Assembly (NCBI RefSeq): GCF_014353015.1
Contig: NZ_CP060704.1
Span: forward strand, 955,001-1,019,000
From: Chitinimonas koreensis
Lineage (GTDB): Bacteria > Pseudomonadota > Gammaproteobacteria > Burkholderiales > Chitinimonadaceae
Direction of reading: 5' to 3'
DNA length: 64,000 nucleotides
Shown here: in pieces, positions 26,313 through 37,378 of the stretch
How positions within the stretch are numbered: position 1 is the first letter of the stretch
How the letters are laid out: the number at the start of each line of letters is the position of its first letter
Translations under genes and position numbers: made by a program
The notes under the pieces: model-generated
Seen by the model: the letters and a program-made list of their open reading frames with translations, nothing else
What the model was told of the DNA's origin: nothing
The model's database searches: none

Positions 26313-27782
26313 ATGAAATTGCGCCTTTTCCGTCTCCTGCCCCTCTGTGCCGCGCTGGTCTGCGCGGAATCCGCCAGCGACCTGCCCGACCTCGGCGATT
26401 CCGCGCTGGCCAACCTGCCGGCGCACGAGGAAAGACAGATCGCCGACACCGTCGCGCGCGAGCTGCGCCGTTCGGGCGAGGTGCTCGACGACGTCGAGGT
26501 GACCGACTACCTCGAGCGACTCGGCTACCGGCTGGTCGAAGCGAGCAACGACAACCGCGTGTCCTTCCGCTTCTTCCCGATCCAGGCCAAGGAGATCAAC
26601 GCCTTCGCCGTGCCCGGCGGGGTGGTCGCCATCAATACCGGCCTGGTGGTGCTGACCCAGCACGAATCCGAGCTGGCCGCGGTGATGGCGCACGAGATCG
26701 CCCACGTCACCCAGCATCACTACGCGCGCATGGTCGAATCGAACAAGGGCTCGGGCCTGATGACGCTCGGCACGCTGGCGCTGGCCATCCTGGCCGCCTC
26801 GCAGACCCGCAACAGCGATGCGCCGATGGCCGCGATGGCGGCCGGCCAGGGCTACAGCATGCAGCGCCAGCTCGATTTCTCGCGCGATTTCGAGCGCGAG
26901 GCGGACCGCGTCGGCATGACCACGCTGCAGGCGGCCGGCTACGATCCGCGCGCCATGCCGAGCTTCTTCGAGCGCATGCAGAAGCACTACCGCAACGTCG
27001 ACAACGGCGCCTTCGCCTTCCTGCGCACCCACCCGGTCAACGTCGAGCGCATCAGCGACAGCCAGTCGCGCGCCGCCCAGCTGCCCTACAAGCAGTGGAC
27101 CGACAGCATCGACTACCTCCTGGTGCGCGAGAAGGTGCGCGGCCAGCAGCTGGGCAGCCGCGGCGCGCTCGAGTACTACGCCGGCACCACCGGCCAGGGC
27201 AAGTTCGCCAGCGCGGCGGCGCAGCAGTACGGCTATGCCTGCGCGCTGTGGCGGGCCGGCCGGCTCGACGAGGCCTGGAGCAAGCTGGAGGCGGCGCGCA
27301 AGGCCTGGCCGCAGGGCCATGCGATGTTCGACGCGCTGGCCGGCGGCATCCGGCTCGACCAGGGCCGCTACGCCGAGGCGCGCACGCTGTTCGCCGAGGG
27401 CCGCAACCGTGCGCCGAGCGCACGCGCGCTGATCTACGGCGAGATCGACGTCGCGCTGCGCGAGAACAAGGCGGCCGAAGCGGTGGCGCTGACCGAGCTG
27501 GCGCTGGCCGAGCGCGGCGGCGATCCCGGCCTGCACAAGCGGCTGGCCCAGGGCTACGAGCGGCAGGGCAAGAGCTTGTCTTCGCACCGAGCGATGGCCG
27601 AGTACTACGCGCTGATCGACGAACCGACCGCGGCGATCCAGCAGCTGCAGATCGCCCGGCGCAGCGGCGGCGACTTCTATCAGATGTCGGCGATCGAGGC
27701 GCGGCTCAAGGAATTGCGCAACCAGTTGCCGGTGGATGCCAAGGGGCGGCCGATCCGCAATCCGGACGAGGACAATCCATAG
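26313..27782 (+). CDS. bepA: BepA-like periplasmic M48 metalloprotease with TPR repeats
   Basis: 489 aa (E. coli BepA/YfgC 487). Signal peptide of about 20 residues, M48 peptidase domain with HEIAH at 127-131 and third zinc ligand Glu in FEREADRVGM (E196), then helical TPR repeats from about 300 onward. BepA promotes LptD assembly and degrades stalled outer-membrane proteins. I chose the ATG giving a proper signal peptide; the frame stays open far upstream with no matching sequence. It diverges from the barnase gene; a REP pair follows. Confidence 0.93.
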   Translation: MKLRLFRLLPLCAALVCAESASDLPDLGDSALANLPAHEERQIADTVARELRRSGEVLDDVEVTDYLERLGYRLVEASNDNRVSFRFFPIQAKEINAFAVPGGVVAINTGLVVLTQHESELAAVMAHEIAHVTQHHYARMVESNKGSGLMTLGTLALAILAASQTRNSDAPMAAMAAGQGYSMQRQLDFSRDFEREADRVGMTTLQAAGYDPRAMPSFFERMQKHYRNVDNGAFAFLRTHPVNVERISDSQSRAAQLPYKQWTDSIDYLLVREKVRGQQLGSRGALEYYAGTTGQGKFASAAAQQYGYACALWRAGRLDEAWSKLEAARKAWPQGHAMFDALAGGIRLDQGRYAEARTLFAEGRNRAPSARALIYGEIDVALRENKAAEAVALTELALAERGGDPGLHKRLAQGYERQGKSLSSHRAMAEYYALIDEPTAAIQQLQIARRSGGDFYQMSAIEARLKELRNQLPVDAKGRPIRNPDEDNP

Positions 27783-27829
27783 ATCCGGAATCGGGCCGAT
27801 CGGATCGGGTCCGGATTCGGTTTGGGTTT

Positions 27830-27902
27830 TGTAGGAGCGGCTTCAGCCGCGAATGGCGGCTGGTGAAACTCCGACCGATTCGCGGCTGAAGCCGCTTCTA
27901 CA
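27830..27902. repeat. REP-like palindrome pair, complete copy
   Basis: Arms 27830-27854 and 27878-27902 are near-perfect inverted copies (TGTAGGAGCGGCTTCAGCCG plus CGAAT, and its complement with one change), each itself palindromic (GCGGCTTCAGCCGC), with 23 bp between. The sequence resembles the widespread GTAGGAGCGGCTTCAGCCGC REP family of Pseudomonas and related bacteria. It lies between bepA and a convergent DUF1841 gene. Confidence 0.9.
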
Positions 27903-27931
27903 ACGATGCGCAGACAGCGGCAGAAGGCCGG

Positions 27932-28372
27932 TCAACCCTCGGGCAGGCCGGCCTTCTTCTTCATGCAGGCCAGGTAGAGATCGCCGTCCGGCCCGCGGCC
28001 GCTGCGCTGCGCCTGCCAGATCATCTCGGCCAGGCAATCCATCATCTCGTGCTGGGCGGCGTGCTCGTCGCCGGTATGCGCGCACAGCGCCTGGTACAGC
28101 GCGCGCACGCCGTGCGGCTGGTCGATCGACAGCTGCTCCTCGATGGCGAGGTGCATGTTCATGTGCAGGAAGGGATTGGTCTCGCCGAATTCGGGCAGGT
28201 AGTCGCGCTCGAGGTAGCGCTCGGGCGCGTCGACGATCGGGTGGTATTCGGGATGGCGCGCCAGCACGGCCAGCGCGATCTTCTCGAGATCGGTCAGCGG
28301 GGCGGCCTGCTTCTGCTTGGCCCAGGTATCGAACAGGAAGCGGCGCGCCTGGTCGCGCGAAGGATTGAACAT
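27932..28372 (-). CDS. DUF1841 family protein
   Basis: 146 aa, the normal size of this beta/gamma-proteobacterial family of unknown function. MFNPSRDQARRFLFDTWAKQ, NPFLHMNMHLAIEEQLSIDQPHGVR and HEMMDCLAEMIWQAQR are family marks; the conserved His residues (HMNMH, HDEH-like region) suggest a metal-binding helical bundle. Soluble, no signal. The chosen ATG matches the family start. Confidence 0.9.
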   Translation of the reverse strand: MFNPSRDQARRFLFDTWAKQKQAAPLTDLEKIALAVLARHPEYHPIVDAPERYLERDYLPEFGETNPFLHMNMHLAIEEQLSIDQPHGVRALYQALCAHTGDEHAAQHEMMDCLAEMIWQAQRSGRGPDGDLYLACMKKKAGLPEG

Positions 28373-28404
28373 GGCGGTGCGGTCGGGAAGGAATCGCCGC
28401 CATT

Positions 28405-29412
28405 TTACCGGAGCGCAGCCACCACCACGCTCTGGTGCAGCAGCCGGGTGGAGGCGCCCAGCGTGGCGATCTGGGCGTTGCCGTAGAAGCCGGCCAGCGG
28501 CGTGGCGGGCCAGGCGCCGACCAGTGCCTGCCATTCGGCGTCGAGCCCGCCGTGCAGCGCCGGGCCTCGGCTGCCGCAGGAGAACATCAGCGCGGCGGCC
28601 GGCGTCGGCTGGCGCGCGATGGCGCGCAATTCGTCCAGCGCGGCGGCGGCCGAGCGGCCCATCCAGGCCACCCGCATGCCCGGCGTCAGGCGTGCCGCCA
28701 CTGTCACGCTGCCGTCCGGATTGAGCGAAACCAGCGGCCAGCAGCCGCTCGGCCGACCGTCGTCGTCGAGCACGGCCAGCGCCAGTTCGTGCAGCGGCGG
28801 CAGCGGATCGAGACTGCGGCGCAGCGTGGCGCTGGCCATGCGGCCGTCGAGCGTGCGCAGGTCGAAGCCATCCGTTTCGGTGACCTGGAACGGCCGGCCG
28901 ACCTGGCTCAGGCCGAGCGAGACATGGACTTGCGCACCCGGCAGCGCCAGCTCGCAGCGGCCGTCGCCGGCCAGTTGGCCGTGCCGCCAGACCTTGTAGG
29001 GGCCGAGCCCGGTCGCATCGCCGGCCACGCCGCCGAAGCGCTGCGGCCCCTGCTCGAGCCAGCCGAGATCGAGCGTGTTGGGCGCGGCCAGCGTCAGCCG
29101 CGGCGCCGGCGGCTCGTCGCCGGCCGCGTTCATGTCGGCGATCGCCAACGCGCAGGCGGCCGGCGCGTCGAGCACCCAGTCGTCTTCGGTCAGTACGCCG
29201 AGCGCGGTGCAGCCGGTCACCGCCAGCGTCTGGCCGGCGCGGGCGGCGGCGACCAGCGCCGGGCGCGGATCCTGGGCGAAATCGGCGGAGAGGAACAGCA
29301 GCACCGCGTCGGCGCGCGGCCGTTCGAGCCGCTGCAGCGCTTGTTCGACGGCCTGGGCGGCCAGCTGCGGGGAAGGGCGGGTGGATTGGGCGAGGCCGGA
29401 GGCATAGGGCAT
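28405..29412 (-). CDS. FIST domain protein
   Basis: 335 aa with an N-terminal FIST-N domain (about 30-190; DAVLLFLSADFAQDPRPALVAAARAGQ, TGCTALGVLTEDDWVLD) and a C-terminal FIST-C domain (about 200-335; FSCGSRGPALHGGLDAEWQ, GFYGNAQIATLG). FIST is thought to sense small ligands such as amino acids in signal-transduction proteins; this copy stands alone with no output domain. It diverges from the glutathione peroxidase gene. Confidence 0.88.
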   Translation of the reverse strand: MPYASGLAQSTRPSPQLAAQAVEQALQRLERPRADAVLLFLSADFAQDPRPALVAAARAGQTLAVTGCTALGVLTEDDWVLDAPAACALAIADMNAAGDEPPAPRLTLAAPNTLDLGWLEQGPQRFGGVAGDATGLGPYKVWRHGQLAGDGRCELALPGAQVHVSLGLSQVGRPFQVTETDGFDLRTLDGRMASATLRRSLDPLPPLHELALAVLDDDGRPSGCWPLVSLNPDGSVTVAARLTPGMRVAWMGRSAAAALDELRAIARQPTPAAALMFSCGSRGPALHGGLDAEWQALVGAWPATPLAGFYGNAQIATLGASTRLLHQSVVVAALR

Positions 29413-29497
29413 GGCGCCATTATCGGCGATCCGGCGGCGCGCCGCTCCGGCCCAGGCGCTATCATGCCGGCATCGCCCCCAGACCGGAGAACCGCTC

Positions 29498-29983
29498 ATG
29501 TCGTCCGCCCCGCTCTACGATTTTTCCGCCAAGCGCCTCGACGGCGCGCCCGCCGACCTGTCCCAGTGGCAGGGCAAGGTGCTGCTGATCGTCAACACCG
29601 CCAGCGAATGCGGTTTCACCCCGCAGTTCACCGGCCTGCAGGCGCTGCACGAGCAATACAAGGAGCGCGGCTTCGAAGTGCTGGGCTTCCCGTGCAACCA
29701 GTTCGGCGGCCAGGAACCGGGCGACAGCGAGCAGATCGGCGCCTTCTGCCAGAAGAACTACGGCGTCGACTTCCCGATGTTCGAGAAGATCGAGGTGAAC
29801 GGCGACGGCGCCCACCCGCTCTACCAGTATCTGAAGAAGGAAGCGCGCGGCGTGCTCGGCACCGAGGCGATCAAGTGGAATTTCACCAAGTTCCTGGTCG
29901 ACCGCCAGGGCCGCGTGATCGACCGCTTCGCGCCGACCACCAAGCCCGAGGAACTGGCGGCCAAGATCGAGGCTTTGCTGTAG
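29498..29983 (+). CDS. Glutathione peroxidase-family thiol peroxidase
   Basis: 161 aa, cytoplasmic, reduces hydroperoxides with thioredoxin or glutathione. Active-site Cys38 in NTASECGFTPQ, then Gln72 (FPCNQFGGQEPG) and Trp127/Asn128 (KWNFTKFLVD) complete the tetrad. A second Cys (C66) in the FPCNQF motif and C84 may serve as resolving cysteines. Start with GGAGA nine bases upstream. A symmetric hairpin (30032-30052) follows but has only a weak T tail. Confidence 0.95.
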   Translation: MSSAPLYDFSAKRLDGAPADLSQWQGKVLLIVNTASECGFTPQFTGLQALHEQYKERGFEVLGFPCNQFGGQEPGDSEQIGAFCQKNYGVDFPMFEKIEVNGDGAHPLYQYLKKEARGVLGTEAIKWNFTKFLVDRQGRVIDRFAPTTKPEELAAKIEALL

Positions 29984-30240
29984 CGCCTATTCGGGCTTCG
30001 ATCCTGAGCGGTGGCCTGACGATCAGAGCGGGCGTCCGGGAAACCCGGACGCTTGCCATGCGTTCGGGCTGGGATAACGGCTCCCCTTGATTTCATTCCC
30101 ACCCCGCCGCCCCGCCGCGGGGAACCTCGCTTCGCTCGCCGGCGCGTCGAACTGCTTTGCCGCCGCTGGAAGGTTGGCGCCGATGTCGAGACGGCGGTCG
30201 GCTTCGATGCGATTCATGCGCTGTCAGGGATGCCCGCGGA

Positions 30241-30269
30241 TTGCCGGGCAAGGCGCTTTCGGCTAAAAT
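30241..30269 (+). promoter_or_regulatory. Probable carAB promoter
   Basis: TTGCCG at 30241-30246, a 17-bp spacer and TAAAAT at 30264-30269. The start would be near 30276, giving a leader of about 120 nt. Confidence 0.7.
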
Positions 30270-30300
30270 TCGGCCCGAAAATCACAGCATTACCGAGGGA

Positions 30301-30330
30301 ACGGGATAGGCGCGCCTATCCCGTTTTCTT
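30301..30330 (+). terminator. Candidate attenuator in the carA leader
   Basis: Perfect 24-bp palindrome (ACGGGATAGGCG and its complement) followed by TTTCTT. It sits about 25 nt after the predicted carA start point and 66 bp before the carA start codon, so most transcripts could stop here unless read-through is induced. No leader peptide is obvious. Confidence 0.65.
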
Positions 30331-30395
30331 ACGTCTAGGGTAGGGGTTTCATCCTCCCGACTTCCCTCGACCCCAACGCATTCCAGGAGCCGCAG

Positions 30396-31550
30396 GTGTC
30401 CCAACAACGTTCCCCAGCCCTGCTCGCACTCGCCGACGGCACGCTGTTCCACGGCAGCAGCATCGGCGCAGCAGGCCAGACCGTCGGCGAAGTGGTGTTC
30501 AACACCGCGCTGACCGGTTATCAGGAAATCCTCACCGACCCGTCCTACAGCCGCCAGCTGGTGACGCTGACCTATCCGCACATCGGCAACGTCGGCGTGA
30601 ACCGCGAGGACGCCGAGTCGAACGCGGTCTACGCCGCCGGCCTGATCGTGCGCGACCTGCCGCTGCGCGCGTCGAACTTCCGCCTGGAAGAGACGCTGGA
30701 CGCCTATCTGGCCCGCACCGGCACGGTGGCGATCGCCGACATCGACACCCGCAAGCTGACCCGCATCCTGCGCGAGAAGGGCGCCCAGCCCGGCTGCATC
30801 GTGGCGGCCGACGGCAGCGGCCCGATCGACGCCGACCGCGCGGTCGAACTGGCGCGCGGCTTCGGTTCGATGGCCGGCCAGGATCTGGCCCGCGTCGTCA
30901 GCTGCAAGCAACCCTACGTCTGGACCACCCGCGAGTGGCGGCTGGGCCTGGGCTACGCGACCCAGACCGAAGCGAAGTTCCATGTCGTCGCCTACGACTA
31001 CGGCGTCAAGCACAACATCCTGCGCATGCTGGCCGAGCGCGGCTGCAAGCTGACCGTGGTGCCGGCGCAGACGCCGGCCGAAGAGGTGTTCGCACTGAAC
31101 CCCGACGGCGTCTTCCTCAGCAACGGCCCCGGCGATCCGGAGCCGTGCGACTACGCGATCGCCGCGATCCGCGCCTTCCTCGACCGCAAGCTGCCGGTGT
31201 TCGGCATCTGCCTGGGTCACCAGCTGCTGGCGCTGGCCGCCGGCGGCAAGACCAGCAAGATGAAGTTCGGCCACCACGGCGCCAACCACCCGGTGCAGGA
31301 CCTGGACGACCGCCGCGTGCTGATCACCAGCCAGAACCACGGCTTCCAGGCCGACGAGACCAGCCTGCCGGCCAACGTCCGCGTCACCCACCGCTCGCTG
31401 TTCGACGGCACGGTGCAGGGCATCGCGCTGACCGACCGGCCGGCCTTCAGCTTCCAGGGCCACCCGGAAGCGAGTCCGGGGCCGCACGACGTGGCGTACT
31501 TGTTCGACCGATTCATCGCCTCGATGGAACAGGCGAAACGTGAAATGTGA
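30396..31550 (+). CDS. carA: Carbamoyl-phosphate synthase small subunit
   Basis: Glutamine amidotransferase subunit that feeds ammonia to CarB for arginine and pyrimidine synthesis. 384 aa. The N-terminal CPSase domain (FNTALTGYQEILTDPSY) is followed by the class I GATase domain with catalytic Cys272 (FGICLGHQ), His356 and Glu358 (QGHPEASPG). GTG start with AGGAG seven bases upstream. Paired with carB 92 bp downstream; a long inverted repeat spans the gap. Confidence 0.97.
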   Translation: MSQQRSPALLALADGTLFHGSSIGAAGQTVGEVVFNTALTGYQEILTDPSYSRQLVTLTYPHIGNVGVNREDAESNAVYAAGLIVRDLPLRASNFRLEETLDAYLARTGTVAIADIDTRKLTRILREKGAQPGCIVAADGSGPIDADRAVELARGFGSMAGQDLARVVSCKQPYVWTTREWRLGLGYATQTEAKFHVVAYDYGVKHNILRMLAERGCKLTVVPAQTPAEEVFALNPDGVFLSNGPGDPEPCDYAIAAIRAFLDRKLPVFGICLGHQLLALAAGGKTSKMKFGHHGANHPVQDLDDRRVLITSQNHGFQADETSLPANVRVTHRSLFDGTVQGIALTDRPAFSFQGHPEASPGPHDVAYLFDRFIASMEQAKREM

Positions 31551-31624
31551 TGGCGCGCAGCGCCTGTGAAACGTGCGCGGCAAGGCCGCGCTAACCGCCC
31601 ACCTTTCACTTTTCACGTTTCGCC
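31532..31624. repeat. Inverted repeat spanning the carA-carB junction
   Basis: GGCGAAACGTGAAA (31532-31545, inside the last carA codons) and its exact complement at 31611-31624, 18 bp before carB. Extra copies of the same words (GTGAAACGTG at 31566, TTTCAC at 31604, CTTTCAC at 31624) make this a cluster of small GTGAAA-type repeats. Confidence 0.75.
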
Positions 31625-31642
31625 TTTCACGGGATACACGCA

Positions 31643-34855
<3,213 letters not shown>

Positions 34856-34874
34856 TCTAGGATCGTCATGAGTC

Positions 34875-34942
34875 GGCCGCCGCGCCTCGCGTGGCGGCCC
34901 ATGTTTTTGTCCCGATGGTCTTGCGCCATCGGGTTTGTTTTT
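34875..34942 (+). terminator. Tandem hairpins between carB and greA, second a clear terminator
   Basis: The first hairpin (GGCCGCC...GGCGGCC, about 34875-34899) is followed by CATG and five T. The second, CCCGATGG/CCATCGGG (34911-34918 with 34926-34933), is followed by TTTGTTTTT. carAB transcription should end here, or the segment is part of a greA leader. Confidence 0.82.
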
Positions 34943-34981
34943 AGCCCGGCCCGAAAGGCGGCCGGTATGGAGATAGTCAGA

Positions 34982-35458
34982 ATGGTCAAAGTGCCGCTTA
35001 CCGCCATCGGCGCGGAAATGCTGAAGTCCGAACTGCAACGCCTCAAGAGCGTCGAGCGCCCGCAGGTGATCGCCGCCATCGCCGAAGCGCGCTCGCACGG
35101 CGATCTGTCGGAGAACGCCGAATACGACGCCGCCAAGGAACGCCAGGGCTTCATCGAGGGCCGCATCGCCGACCTCGAGGGCAAGCTGTCCAACGCCGTG
35201 GTGATCAACCCGGCCGAGATCGACGCCGAGGGCCGCATCGTGTTCGGTACCACGGTCGACCTCGAGGACCTCGAGTCCGGCGACAAGGTCACCTACCAGA
35301 TCGTCGGCGACGACGAGGCCGACATCAAGCAGGGCAAGATCTCGGTATCGAGCCCGATCGCGCGCGCGCTGATCGGCAAGTCGGCCGGCGACGTGGCCGA
35401 GGTGGTGGCGCCGGGCGGCATCCGCGAATACGAAGTGCTCGACGTCAAGTACATCTGA
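34982..35458 (+). CDS. greA: Transcription elongation factor GreA
   Basis: 158 aa, the same as E. coli GreA. It enters the secondary channel of stalled RNA polymerase and triggers transcript cleavage. The N-terminal coiled coil (MLKSELQRLKSVERPQVIAAIAEARSHGDLSENAEYDAAKERQ) bears the acidic tip D-x2-E-x2-E and the C-terminal domain is FKBP-like. I use the ATG at 34982 (MVKVPLTAIG) with GGAGA eight bases upstream; a start at 34967 would add five residues. DUF4149 follows after 19 bp. Confidence 0.97.
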   Translation: MVKVPLTAIGAEMLKSELQRLKSVERPQVIAAIAEARSHGDLSENAEYDAAKERQGFIEGRIADLEGKLSNAVVINPAEIDAEGRIVFGTTVDLEDLESGDKVTYQIVGDDEADIKQGKISVSSPIARALIGKSAGDVAEVVAPGGIREYEVLDVKYI

Positions 35459-35477
35459 GCCAGGGACGCCGCCGGCC

Positions 35478-35924
35478 ATGCAGACCTTTCCGAACGCGTT
35501 GCGCTCCTTCCTCTCCGTCTTCTGGATTGGCGGCCTGTGGGTGGTCGGCGTGCTGGTGGCGCCCATCCTGTTCCACCAGGTCGACAACGCCAGCGCCGGC
35601 CGGCTGGTCGCCCACCTGACGCGCGCGCTGGCCTGGGTCGGCATCGTCGCCGGCCTCTACATCCTGTTCCACATCCTGTGGGAAGAAGGCCTGCGCGCCT
35701 TCCAGACGCTCGAGCTGTGGCTGATCCTGGCCATGCTGGTGCTCACGCTGATCAACCATTTCGCCATCTTTCCGGTGATCGACGACGTCAAGCCGCAGAT
35801 GCACACGGCCGCCGAGGGCGTGTTCGGCGGCGGCTTCCAGAGCTGGCAGGCGATCTCCAGCCTGATCTACCTGATCCAGAGCGTGTTCGGCCTGATCTAC
35901 GTGGTGCGCGGGCCGGTCAAGTAG
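35478..35924 (+). CDS. DUF4149 domain membrane protein
   Basis: 148 aa with four membrane helices (about 8-30, 45-68, 78-98, 120-142). FWIGGLWVVGVLVAPILFHQVDN and MHTAAEGVFGGGFQSWQAISSLIYLIQSVFGL fit the DUF4149 family, a beta-proteobacterial protein regularly located between greA and yhbY. Function unknown. Probably cotranscribed with greA. Confidence 0.9.
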   Translation: MQTFPNALRSFLSVFWIGGLWVVGVLVAPILFHQVDNASAGRLVAHLTRALAWVGIVAGLYILFHILWEEGLRAFQTLELWLILAMLVLTLINHFAIFPVIDDVKPQMHTAAEGVFGGGFQSWQAISSLIYLIQSVFGLIYVVRGPVK

Positions 35925-36265
35925 CCGTCGCCCCGGGTGCGCCCCAGGCGCCCGGCGTCTCGGCTCGCAGCGTGCCGCCCGGAGGGGGCGGGCGCCGCCG
36001 GACTATATAAATCAATCGCTTGCTCCGGTTTCGCTGCAATTCGTGCGGCTTTCGTGCCAGGGAATGGTGTTGCGCACACGCACGAACCGCAGCGATCCGG
36101 ACGCGCGGCGGACCGTCCAGCCCGATCGGCGCGACCGTCTGTCTCATCGTCACGACGAGGCGGTTGAATATTAGGGTTTTCTATACCATCGGCCGCCCTC
36201 CGACGTTAATCTCCCTCCCTGCGCCCGCCTACCCCCGGCGGGTTGCCCAGGGGAGAAAAGAAGAC
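35925..36265. other. 341-bp intergenic region before the TonB-like gene
   Basis: No protein or RNA gene recognised. The first 75 bp are very GC-rich with small inverted repeats (GGCGCCC/GGGCGCC words near 35948 and 35988). The 3' half (about 36150-36210) is AT-richer and probably holds the promoter of the downstream gene, but no well-spaced -35/-10 pair is convincing. Confidence 0.55.
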
Positions 36266-37294
36266 ATGTCCGAGATGAATCTGCTGGCGGTCTACGCCAG
36301 AACGGCGGCCGGGGACGGCGAGCTTGCCTCGCCCGCCAACGGCCTCAGCATCAACCAACGCAAGCTGCTGCAATGGTGCGACGGCAACAGTATGCTCAGC
36401 GAACTGGTCGAGCGCCTCGGCTCGGGCCAGACCGTCGATGCGACCAAGGTCGCGCGCGACGTCGAGCGGCTCGAAGCGCTGGGCCTGGTCAGCGTGGTCG
36501 GCGGCGCGGCCAAGGCCAAGCCGATCGAGGTCGGCAAGACCTTCGGCAGCAAGAAGAAGGTGCCGTGGTGGCTGGCCGGCGCCAGCGCCTGCGTGCTGGT
36601 CGGCGGCCTGGTCGCCTTCGCCCGCCAGTCGCCCGATCCGGCCGCCAGCCATCCCCAGCAGCCGGTCGGCGGCGAGATGCAGCAGGCCTCGCTCGACACG
36701 ACCGAGAGCGAAGGCCGCATCTTCGGCGTGATGCCCAATCCGGCGCGCTGGTTCTCGCCCGGCAAGAAGGAAGCGCCTGCGCCCAAGCCGGTCGAGGAGA
36801 AGCCGACCGCCAAGCCCGAGACCAAGCCCGAGGCCGCGGTCGCCGACGCCAAGCAGGCCAAGCCCGAGCCGGCCAAGCCGGTGGTCGCGGCCGCCGCGGT
36901 GCCGGCCCCGGTCACCCAGACCACCGCGCCGGCCACGCTGGCGGTCGATCCGGCCGCCACCAAGCCGACGCCGACCGCGGCGCCGGTCCAGCTCGCCAGC
37001 GCCCAGCCGATGCTGGCCAAGCCCGAAGTGCCGGCGGCGCCGAACAAGAAGCCGATCTACCGCGAAGCGCCGGAGTTCCCGCGCGAGGCGATGCGCGACG
37101 GCGTCGAGTCGGGCCTGGTCAAGGCACGCATCAGCGTGAACGAGGCCGGGCAGGTGGTGAAGGTCGACATCCTCGAATCGAAGCCGCGCCGCGTGTTCGA
37201 TCGCGCCGTGGTCAGCGCGTTGTCGAAGTGGCGCTTCCAGCCGGCGGCGGCCGGTTTTTCGGTGGATACCGAAATCAATTTCACCGAGAATTGA
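36266..37294 (+). CDS. TonB-family protein with cytoplasmic winged-helix-like N-terminus
   Basis: 342 aa. Order: a soluble N-terminal domain of about 80 residues (LSINQRKLLQWCDGNSMLSELVERLGSG...VARDVERLEALGLVSVV) resembling a small winged helix, and a single membrane segment (about 101-119, WWLAGASACVLVGGLVAFA). A periplasmic linker rich in Pro, Ala and Lys (about 160-255) and a C-terminal TonB box (about 258-342; APEFPREAMRDGVESGLVKARISVNEAGQVVKVDILESKPRRVFDRAVVSALSKWRF) complete it. Ordinary TonB has no cytoplasmic domain, so this looks like a signalling or structural variant. No ExbB/ExbD nearby. SD GGGGAG upstream. Confidence 0.8.
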   Translation: MSEMNLLAVYARTAAGDGELASPANGLSINQRKLLQWCDGNSMLSELVERLGSGQTVDATKVARDVERLEALGLVSVVGGAAKAKPIEVGKTFGSKKKVPWWLAGASACVLVGGLVAFARQSPDPAASHPQQPVGGEMQQASLDTTESEGRIFGVMPNPARWFSPGKKEAPAPKPVEEKPTAKPETKPEAAVADAKQAKPEPAKPVVAAAAVPAPVTQTTAPATLAVDPAATKPTPTAAPVQLASAQPMLAKPEVPAAPNKKPIYREAPEFPREAMRDGVESGLVKARISVNEAGQVVKVDILESKPRRVFDRAVVSALSKWRFQPAAAGFSVDTEINFTEN

Positions 37295-37317
37295 GCCTGC
37301 GACCAGGCAATAAACAG

Positions 37318-37347
37318 ACAGGCCGGCAAATGCCGGCCTGTTCGTTT
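37318..37347. terminator. Terminator between the TonB-like gene and yhbY
   Basis: Stem ACAGGCCGGC/GCCGGCCTGT with an AAAT loop, followed by TCGTTTT on the plus strand. It lies between convergent genes. Confidence 0.85.
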
Positions 37348-37378
37348 TGCGGGCGCTGCCGGCGAATGCCGGCCGGGA

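Larger units (their letters stand above)
29984..30395. other. 412-bp intergenic region, gpx to carA, with carA leader
   Basis: Contains a hairpin GCGTCCGGG/CCCGGACGC at 30032-30052 (possible weak gpx terminator). Then comes a stretch of about 180 bp with no feature I can name, followed by the carA promoter (30241-30269) and a perfect palindrome with a T-rich tail (30301-30330), 66 bp before carA. No protein gene. Confidence 0.7.
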
